Origin: Streptomyces sp. ISL-96
GTDB taxonomy: Bacteria > Actinomycetota > Actinomycetes > Streptomycetales > Streptomycetaceae
NCBI RefSeq assembly: GCF_018614035.1
Contig: NZ_JAGGPA010000018.1
Span: 180,517 to 244,516 of the forward strand
Direction of reading: 5' to 3'
Length of the DNA stretch: 64,000 nucleotides
The translations under genes were made by a program, and so were the position numbers. The notes under the pieces were generated by a model that was not told the origin of the DNA, did no database searches, and was given only the letters and a program-made list of their open reading frames with translations. Positions 58,405 through 64,000 of this stretch are shown one piece after another; the stretch's first letter is position 1; every line of letters starts with the position of its first letter.

Positions 58405-59070
58405 TCAGAGGGCCAGCTCGTAAGTGATCTCCTCGGTCTGGCACTCCACCACCATGTTCTGCAGCGCCGCCAGCTCGGTCTCGTCCACCGACAGCTTCCA
58501 ACGCCCCTTCACCGCCGCCCACTCGGCGATGTACCGGCAGTCCGCACTGTCGTCGGACGGCTCCCACCGCGCCGGATCCCGGTCACCCTTCTTACGCTTC
58601 TCGGTGGCGCTCACGGCGGCGAGCACCCTCGGATCGGCCATGTCGTTCGCGTACCGCTCCCGCTCCTCATCGGTCCACGCCGAAGCACCGCTGCGCCACG
58701 CCTCGGCCAGCGGCACCAGGTGGTCGACGTGGAGGGACCCGGCGCCGTCGTGGTCCTTCTTGTCGTAGTACGAGTGCCAGGCGCCGCCCGTGATGGTGCA
58801 CCACCGGTCGACGGCGGGCGGCGTGGTCGCCTCCGAGATGAGCACCTCTGCCTTCGTGCTGCAACCGTCCTGGTCCGGGTCGGTCCAGTGCTTGAACCTG
58901 CTGATGTTGTACCCAGCGCTGTCCTCGGCGGCGACGGGCAGATTCTCGATGGCTTTCTCGACCGTCGTAGTGACCGTGTCACCGGGCGCGGCGCCGGCGC
59001 CCGGGGCCGCCCCGACGACAACTTTGGTCGCGAAAAGGAGTGTTGACACCAGGAAGCTGAGCTTGCGCAT
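58405..59070 (-). CDS. Secreted HNH-type (DUF1524) nuclease
   Basis: 221 residues with a signal peptide (about 1-28). A Cys-containing N-terminal half leads to the HNH/DUF1524 core VDHLVPLAEAWRSG (about residue 125, catalytic His) and WEPSDDSADCRYIAEW. Similar proteins are secreted nucleases common in Streptomyces. GGAGGGA lies 5 bp before ATG 59070. Confidence 0.9.
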   Translation of the reverse strand: MRKLSFLVSTLLFATKVVVGAAPGAGAAPGDTVTTTVEKAIENLPVAAEDSAGYNISRFKHWTDPDQDGCSTKAEVLISEATTPPAVDRWCTITGGAWHSYYDKKDHDGAGSLHVDHLVPLAEAWRSGASAWTDEERERYANDMADPRVLAAVSATEKRKKGDRDPARWEPSDDSADCRYIAEWAAVKGRWKLSVDETELAALQNMVVECQTEEITYELAL

Positions 59071-59284
59071 ACGGATCCCTCCATCTCGTACGGACGGACC
59101 AGTACTAGCGAGACCTGTCACCCGGACACGCCGCAGAGCCACCGGAGATCACCCGCAAGGGTCATTCGAGGCACCGAACCCTCGACGCGGCCACCAGATC
59201 CCATGCCCAGGGCCCTGGTGGAGGCTCTGCTCCTGCCCGGATAAACCGAAGACACGAGCGAACGGCGGGCGGCAGCATGTAGTC

Positions 59285-60130
59285 GTGATAGTGACGCAGC
59301 GGCATTTCCTGGCGGTAGCACCGCAGTACAGCCCGACTCGAGAGCTGCTCTCAGCGGCGGCCCGGCGCCGGGGGATGGACATTGAGGTGCTTCCCTTCCC
59401 CGGCCAGGCACGGGCCATGGGTCAGCAACGGCGGGGCGGCCACTACTACGGCGGACCCGTTTTCGCGGCCGGTGTCGCTGACGAACTCGGCGTAGCGCTC
59501 CTGGAGCCGGCCGACGAGTGGCTGTCCACCCTGCCCAGGGAGTTCACCGGCCGGGAGATCACCCTGGCGACCCTGGGCGCGGCGCGGCACCTGCCGCACC
59601 CCGCGTTCATCAAGCCGCCGAGCGACAAGAGCTTCCCGGCCGATGTGTACGCCGACGGCAGCGCCTTGCCCACAGGGCCGGAGCTTTCACCGGACCTGCC
59701 GGTGCAGATCAGCGAAGTGGTGAGCTGGGCAGCGGAGTTCCGCCTGTACATCCTGGACGGCGAGGTCCGGGCCGGCTCCCAGTACGCCACCTTCGGACGC
59801 CTCGACGCGGCCCCGTTGGAGGGACACTGCCACCAGGACGCGGTCCTGGAGTTCGCGGACCACCTGCTCGCCACCTGCGCCCGTACGCTCCCCAGCGCGG
59901 TGGTGGTCGACGTGGGACTCCTGGGCGGTGCCCCGCAGGCCTGGGCAGTGGTCGAGGCGAACATGGCCTGGTTCAGCAGCTGCTACGCCGCCGACCCCGA
60001 CCGAGCCCTGGACGTAGTCCTCCGCGCCGCCGCCCCTCGGTCGGAACTGGCCGAGCGGGACCGGAGGTTCCGGCGAAACCGAAGGAGGCCGGCCGGATCA
60101 CCGGCCGAGCCCCTTCGATCTGCGCTCTGA
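59285..60130 (+). CDS. Orphan ATP-grasp domain protein (DUF4343-like)
   Basis: 281 residues. FIKPPSDKSFPADVY (about residue 117; ATP-contact Lys), EFRLYILDGEVRAGSQYATF (split; about residue 160) and VVDVGLLGG...VVEANMAW (about residue 215) form an ATP-grasp core. Peptide- or amino-acid-ligating activity is likely, but the substrate is unknown. No precursor-peptide gene or methyltransferase partner is next to it. GTG at 59285 or 59291; the basic C-terminal tail is unusual. Confidence 0.82.
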   Translation: MIVTQRHFLAVAPQYSPTRELLSAAARRRGMDIEVLPFPGQARAMGQQRRGGHYYGGPVFAAGVADELGVALLEPADEWLSTLPREFTGREITLATLGAARHLPHPAFIKPPSDKSFPADVYADGSALPTGPELSPDLPVQISEVVSWAAEFRLYILDGEVRAGSQYATFGRLDAAPLEGHCHQDAVLEFADHLLATCARTLPSAVVVDVGLLGGAPQAWAVVEANMAWFSSCYAADPDRALDVVLRAAAPRSELAERDRRFRRNRRRPAGSPAEPLRSAL

Positions 60131-60197
60131 CCTACCCGCAAGGTTTTCCCTCCTTCTTGGAGATGGAATCACTACTGAGAAAGGCTGCGCGACTTAC

Positions 60198-60452
60198 ATG
60201 GACAGAGGACGGGAGTCCCGTTGGGAAAAAGACGCCGCCACGGTCGAGATCATGTACGCGCTAGTAAGCGGTGGAGTCCTGGCGCTCCTCGTCTTCGGTG
60301 CGATCGTGACACCAGCACTCATGTGGAATCTCCCGCGCTCCGTATCGCTAACCCTTCTCACTACGGGCGGATGCCTCGGAGCCCTGGCGGGCATTGTGCG
60401 CATCGTGAATGTATTGCGTGAGCACGGCAGGCAGCGCAGAGCAGGTCGCTAA
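60198..60452 (+). CDS. Small two-helix membrane protein (hypothetical)
   Basis: 84 residues with two hydrophobic helices (about 19-41 and 50-72) and basic termini. Third-position GC bias is weaker than in the neighbours. No domain recognised. It lies 67 bp after the ATP-grasp gene on the same strand. Possibly real, possibly a relic. Confidence 0.5.
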   Translation: MDRGRESRWEKDAATVEIMYALVSGGVLALLVFGAIVTPALMWNLPRSVSLTLLTTGGCLGALAGIVRIVNVLREHGRQRRAGR

Positions 60453-60596
60453 TTCACTTCGCAGCACGAGCTGATCCACAATTGCCGCAGTTCACCGTCA
60501 CCGCTGCGGACCGGAGGGGCTCGGAGCGGGAAGCTTTGGGGGGCGGCGGAACGAACCGGGCGGCTCTGAGAGTCAGCGCCTGTCGGATCGTGGCGC

Positions 60597-60959
60597 TTGG
60601 GGCTTGCGGTGCTTGCGGGTCCTGGGCCGAGAGGGCTGGGCGCCGTCCCAGGAACGGGGGAGGTGGTGCCCGCAGTGTCCGGGTGGAGGATGCGCTGTGC
60701 TTCTGCCAGGTTCGACGCGATGGTGTGCAGCCCCCAGGCGTGGCCATTCCATCTCTCGATGCTGCACCTCCGTGAGGCTTTCGCCCACGCCGCCCTACGC
60801 GACGCGCGGTCCTGTCACCAGGCCGTGGACCTCACCGCGGCCATCGACTCCCCACGTGTGAGTGGCCACGTCCAGGAGCTGCACCGCCAGATGCTGCCGT
60901 ACGCCCGCGAGGCTCCGGTCCTGGCTTTCGAGCAGCGCATGCGCGACGCTCTCGGCTGA
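60597..60959 (+). pseudogene. C-terminal fragment of a TPR-containing regulator
   Basis: The final about 60 codons (LREAFAHAALRDARSCHQAVDL, then HVQELHRQMLPYA and AFEQRMRDAL) look like the last TPR helices of a Streptomyces XRE-TPR regulator. The DNA-binding half is absent; upstream sequence (60453-60596) shows no gene. Likely a truncated remnant. Confidence 0.55.
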
Positions 60960-60962
60960 CCG

Positions 60963-61454
60963 TTACGCGCCGCTGGTCGCCTCATCCAGGAGCAGGTACA
61001 GCAGGCCGACCAGGCTGCCACTGCTGACGACCTCACGGCGGTCGATCATGCCCCGGATCTCGGAGATCGGGACCCACTCGATCCGGTCGGACTCGTTGAG
61101 CTCGGTCGGCGGACCGGCGTACGAAGCCGCGTCCGCACGGAAGACGAAGTGCTCAGAGTCGGTGATTCCGTTCGCGGGCTGGGCGTACACAAGCGGCTTG
61201 ACGCCCTTCACCCTCCACCCGGTCTCCTCCTCGACCTCGCGGGCGGCGGCCTGTTCGGGGGTCTCGTCGGCCTCGATGAGGCCCATCGGGAGTTCCCAGC
61301 CCCAGGTGTCGGTGATGAACCGGTGTCGCCACATCATCAGTACGCGCTTCTGGTCGTCGACCACGGCGGCCACGGCCAGGTGCCGCATCCGTACTACATG
61401 GTGCTCCCATCGCCGCCCGTCCGGCTGCTGGACGTCCACGAGCCACAGGTTCAC
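60963..61454 (-). CDS. Nudix hydrolase (start codon region disturbed)
   Basis: 163 residues with a complete Nudix box GLIEADETPEQAAAREVEEETGW (about residues 58-80, quoted in parts in other entries). A similar ADP-ribose/NUDT5-like protein is common in Streptomyces. The GTG at 61454 lacks a ribosome site. The frame extends upstream (VHGERQIYTNPW) to an ATG at 61497 that is out of phase by one extra G, so the true start seems frameshifted. Confidence 0.8.
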   Translation of the reverse strand: MNLWLVDVQQPDGRRWEHHVVRMRHLAVAAVVDDQKRVLMMWRHRFITDTWGWELPMGLIEADETPEQAAAREVEEETGWRVKGVKPLVYAQPANGITDSEHFVFRADAASYAGPPTELNESDRIEWVPISEIRGMIDRREVVSSGSLVGLLYLLLDEATSGA

Positions 61455-61518
61455 CCACGGGTTGGTGTAGATCTGCCGCTCGCCATGGACGGTCCATCAA
61501 CCGTGACCCTGGAAAGGC

Positions 61519-61555
61519 GGAACGGCCCGGCCATTTCAGATGGCCGGGCCGTTCC
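61519..61555 (-). terminator. Terminator downstream of sodN
   Basis: 16-bp perfect stem (GGAACGGCCCGGCCAT and its complement) with a 5-nt loop. It lies about 50 bp after the sodN stop and just before the Nudix leader on the same strand. Confidence 0.8.
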
Positions 61556-61603
61556 GTTTGTCGGTTGACCTGCAGCGCAGCCCATGGCCGCGTCAGGCGC
61601 CGA

Positions 61604-61999
61604 TCAAGCCTTCTTGGTCTCCCAGAAGATCTTGTCGATCTGGGCGATGTAGTCCAGCGCCTTCTGGCCCGACGCGGGGTCCGTCGAAGCCTTCGCGGCG
61701 CTCAGCGCCTTGAGGGCGTCGTTGACGAGCTGGTGCAGCTCCGGGTACTTCTCGAAGTGCGGGGGCTTGAAGTAGTCGCTCCAGAGCACCGAAACGTGGT
61801 GCTTGGCGAGCTCCGCGCGCTGCTCCTTGATGACCGTGGCGCGCGCCTGGAAGTGCGCGTCGTCGTTGGCCTGCATCTTCTCCTGGACGGCCTTGACCGA
61901 CTCGGCCTCGATACGGGCCTGGGCCGGGTCGTACACGCCGCAGGGCAGGTCGCAGTGTGCGCTGACCTTCACCTTGGGGGCAAACAGGCGGGAGAGCAT
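61604..61999 (-). CDS. sodN: Nickel superoxide dismutase
   Basis: 131 residues. After a 14-residue leader the mature protein begins HCDLPCGVYDP, the nickel hook with His1, Cys2 and Cys6 as ligands. The leader is removed by the adjacent SodX protease, a step needed for activity. GAGGAAGG lies upstream of the ATG. It is followed by a strong terminator. Confidence 0.97.
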   Translation of the reverse strand: MLSRLFAPKVKVSAHCDLPCGVYDPAQARIEAESVKAVQEKMQANDDAHFQARATVIKEQRAELAKHHVSVLWSDYFKPPHFEKYPELHQLVNDALKALSAAKASTDPASGQKALDYIAQIDKIFWETKKA

Positions 62000-62143
62000 G
62001 TAAGAGCTTCCTTCCTCGTGATCGTCTTCTCAGGTGGGACATTACTCCGTGAGATACGTGTTTTCGCGGGTGCCCCCATGGGCTTAGGTCAAAAGTCCAG
62101 GGTCAGTATGGGACTGGTGGAGGATCGGACCGGGAGGTACCGG

Positions 62144-62569
62144 ATGGTGGATCAAGGGCGCGAGCCGACAGCGATGTTCGGGGTCGCCGAGGTGACGGGT
62201 CTTTCCATGGTGCCGACGCTGCTGCACCGCGATCAGCTGCTCGTGCATTACGGGGCCGAGCTGCGGGCGGGGGATGTGGCTGTGTTGCGGCATCCCCTGC
62301 AGCAGGATCTGCTCATCGTCAAGCGGCTGGTGGAGCTGGGGGACGGTGGGTGGTGGGTGCTCGGTGACAATCCGGACGCCGAAGTCGTGGACAGCCGGGC
62401 CTTCGGGGCGGTGCCGGCCGAGCTCGTACTGGGGCGGGTTCGGGCGCGGTACCGGCCGATTCGGGCCGGGCGTCAGCGTTCGGCCGGGGTGGTGCTGGCC
62501 TGGCTGGTTTCCGCCGTACGGCCCGTGCTCGCCGACCGTTCCGTTTCCAGGCGCTTGCGCGCCCGGTAG
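62144..62569 (+). CDS. sodX: Nickel-SOD maturation protease SodX (S26-like)
   Basis: 141-residue signal-peptidase-like protease. The catalytic Ser is in GLSMVPTL (about residue 20) and Lys in LLIVKRLVEL (about residue 65). It cleaves the SodN leader. ATG 62144 is chosen for GGGAGG 6 bp upstream; an earlier ATG (62108) lacks one. Divergent from sodN (145 bp apart). Its last 97 bp overlap the convergent CGNR gene. Confidence 0.9.
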   Translation: MVDQGREPTAMFGVAEVTGLSMVPTLLHRDQLLVHYGAELRAGDVAVLRHPLQQDLLIVKRLVELGDGGWWVLGDNPDAEVVDSRAFGAVPAELVLGRVRARYRPIRAGRQRSAGVVLAWLVSAVRPVLADRSVSRRLRAR

Positions 62570-63102
62570 GCGGCGACGTTGGCGCGGGTGGCGCAGCGGT
62601 CGGAGCAGTAGCGGCGCGAGCGGTTGGTGGACGTGTCCAGGTAGGCGTTGCGGCACGGGGCTGCCTGGCACAGGCCAAGGCGGTCCGCGCCGTGCTCGGT
62701 GAGGTGGAAGGCCAGGCCCATCGAGGCGATGGCGGCGTAGCCGGCCGTGGCGTTGGACGGGTGGTCGGCCAGGTGCATGTGCCAGTCCGGGCGGCCGTCC
62801 TCCTTGCGTGTCTCGTGGCCGGAGATCTGCGGGCTGACCGGGAACTCCATCAGCAGCGAGTTCAGCAGGTCGACGGCGAGGGTCTCGTCGCCCCCGTCCG
62901 CCGCCTCGAAGATCGCGCGCAGGCGGGCCCGTACGGAACGGAAACGCGTGACGTCCGCGTCTGTGGCACGGCGGGCAGCCGACGCGTTGATGCCGAACAG
63001 GGACCTGACCGCTTCCACCGACGTGAGGGTGTCCTTGTTGCGGGCCGGCTCCTCGCTGTTGACCAGGCGCACGGCATAGTCAGAGTAATAGGCCAGTTCC
63101 AC
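62473..63102 (-). CDS. CGNR zinc-finger (ABATE) regulator
   Basis: 209 residues: an N-terminal ABATE domain (about 1-130) and a C-terminal CGNR zinc finger (GLCQAAPCRNAYLDTSTN, then SRRYCSDRCATR, about residues 142-180) that binds DNA. The terminal about 30 residues overlap sodX antisense. GTG at 63102. Divergent from the methyltransferase gene, with 87 bp between. Confidence 0.85.
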   Translation of the reverse strand: MELAYYSDYAVRLVNSEEPARNKDTLTSVEAVRSLFGINASAARRATDADVTRFRSVRARLRAIFEAADGGDETLAVDLLNSLLMEFPVSPQISGHETRKEDGRPDWHMHLADHPSNATAGYAAIASMGLAFHLTEHGADRLGLCQAAPCRNAYLDTSTNRSRRYCSDRCATRANVAAYRARKRLETERSASTGRTAETSQASTTPAER

Positions 63103-63189
63103 TTATAGTCCTTACGGGGGCGGGTCTAAAGTCTGCGTAATAGCTGGTTTTGCTTCGAGGGTATTACGGAATGCGGCGGAGGAGTTCTG

Positions 63190-63966
63190 ATGGCGGAGAC
63201 GGACATGGGGACGACGACCGGGACGGACTGGGCGGCCTGGCAGGAGAGCTGGGACCGGCAGCAGGAGTGGTACATGCCCGACCGCGAGGAGCGGTTCCGG
63301 GTCATGCTGGACATGGTCGAGGCGCTGGTCGGCCCCGAGCCGCGGGTGCTGGATCTCGCGTGCGGTACGGGAAGTATTACGGACCGGCTGCTCAAGCGGT
63401 TCCCGAAGGCCACCAGTACGGGCGTCGACCTCGACCCGGCGCTGCTCGCCATCGCGCGGGGGTACTTCGACGGGGACGAGCGGGTCACCTTCGTCACGGC
63501 CGATCTGAAGGACCCGCAGTGGACCCGTGCGCTCCCCCACGAGTCGTACGACGTCGTCCTCACCGCCACCGCGCTGCACTGGCTGCGCAATGACGCACTC
63601 ACCACCCTGTATGGGCAGCTCGGCGGCCTCGTGCGCGCCGACGGCGTCTTCATGAACGCCGACCACATGAAGGACGAGGGCACCCCGCGCATCAACGCGG
63701 CCGAACGCGCCCACCGGCACGCCCACATGGACCGCGCCAGGGCCGCGGGCGCGCTCGACTGGGCCGACTGGTGGGCGCTGGCCGCCAAGGACCCCGTACT
63801 CGCCGGGCCGACCGCCAGGCGGTACGAGATCTACGGCGAGCACGCGGACGGCGAGACGCCGAGCGCCGAGTGGCACGCGCGGACGCTGCGCGAGGCCGGC
63901 GGGTTCGGTGAGGCGCGGGCGGTGTGGCGCTCGCCTTCGGACGCGCTGGTGCTGGCGCTGAAATAG
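63190..63966 (+). CDS. SAM-dependent methyltransferase
   Basis: 258-residue class I methyltransferase. The SAM motif VLDLACGTGSITDRLL (about residue 54) and the acidic loop GVDLDPALL (about residue 80) are clear. Small-molecule methylation is likely; the substrate is unknown. GGAGG precedes the ATG. Divergent from the CGNR regulator, which may control it. Complete within the window. Confidence 0.9.
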   Translation: MAETDMGTTTGTDWAAWQESWDRQQEWYMPDREERFRVMLDMVEALVGPEPRVLDLACGTGSITDRLLKRFPKATSTGVDLDPALLAIARGYFDGDERVTFVTADLKDPQWTRALPHESYDVVLTATALHWLRNDALTTLYGQLGGLVRADGVFMNADHMKDEGTPRINAAERAHRHAHMDRARAAGALDWADWWALAAKDPVLAGPTARRYEIYGEHADGETPSAEWHARTLREAGGFGEARAVWRSPSDALVLALK

Positions 63967-64000
63967 TTGACCAATGGATAAATATAGAAGTGGCGCCGCC

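Overview
The window is about 71-73% GC with strong third-position GC bias. It carries actinobacterial signature genes: WhiB-like WblE, the SigR/RsrA and SigH/anti-sigma pairs, DasR with the das chitobiose operon, nickel SOD, and a Family 2B encapsulin. From memory, the gene order matches the core chromosome of Streptomyces coelicolor around SCO5204-SCO5250. This is therefore a stretch of Streptomyces core chromosome with some strain-specific insertions and decay. No prophage, CRISPR array or full-length insertion sequence was seen.

Layout. 0-8.1 kb: a UPF0182 membrane protein cut by the window edge, two identical initiator tRNA genes flanking a Sel1/TPR gene, a CatR-type Fur repressor divergent from catalase, and a CBS-domain protein. 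8.3-16.4 kb: hisN, a TetR/SMR pair, the aroA-rsgA operon, an M50-like peptidase, a SRAP protein, a hydrolase, and sigR-rsrA with its autoregulated promoter and alternative SigR-prime start. 16.5-24.9 kb: two membrane-anchored HD-domain proteins, a TPR protein, peptide deformylase, a secreted M15 peptidase, an AraC/DJ-1 regulator, and a regulator/FMN-reductase pair. 24.8-29.2 kb: class Ia nrdA-nrdB under a cobalamin riboswitch and tandem NrdR boxes, then a frameshifted Uma2 gene. 29.3-39 kb: cstA with its YbdD partner, then dasR, dasA-dasB-dasC, a GH3 hexosaminidase and nagB, with DasR (dre) sites at dasA and nagB. 39-45 kb: a decayed SDR remnant with another dre-like site, a PAS/HisKA_2 kinase, wblE, a lipid kinase, and the anti-sigma/sigH operon. 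45-52.8 kb: a zf-UBP protein, a Na+/H+ antiporter, a PLP enzyme carrying a repeat-derived insertion, an amidase, and an encapsulin with its polyprenyl synthase cargo (frameshifted at a G8 run). 52.8-64 kb: snapalysin with its LysR regulator, a TetR/DMT pair (transporter with an internal stop), assorted enzymes, Nudix, sodN-sodX, a CGNR regulator and a methyltransferase.

How genes work together. Redox defence recurs: CatR/catalase, SigR/RsrA, nickel SOD with its maturation protease, and WblE. N-acetylglucosamine sensing and uptake (DasR, DasABC, hexosaminidase, NagB) form one regulon. Ribonucleotide reduction is set by B12 and NrdR. The encapsulin and prenyl synthase form a compartment-cargo pair.

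The less ordinary points are: two families of short GC-rich dispersed repeats, with copies inside the coding sequences of dasB and a PLP enzyme and at the 3-prime end of dasR; the G8 frameshift in the encapsulin cargo gene; and three other likely broken reading frames. Some of the breaks could be base-calling errors. The sequence alone cannot settle this.
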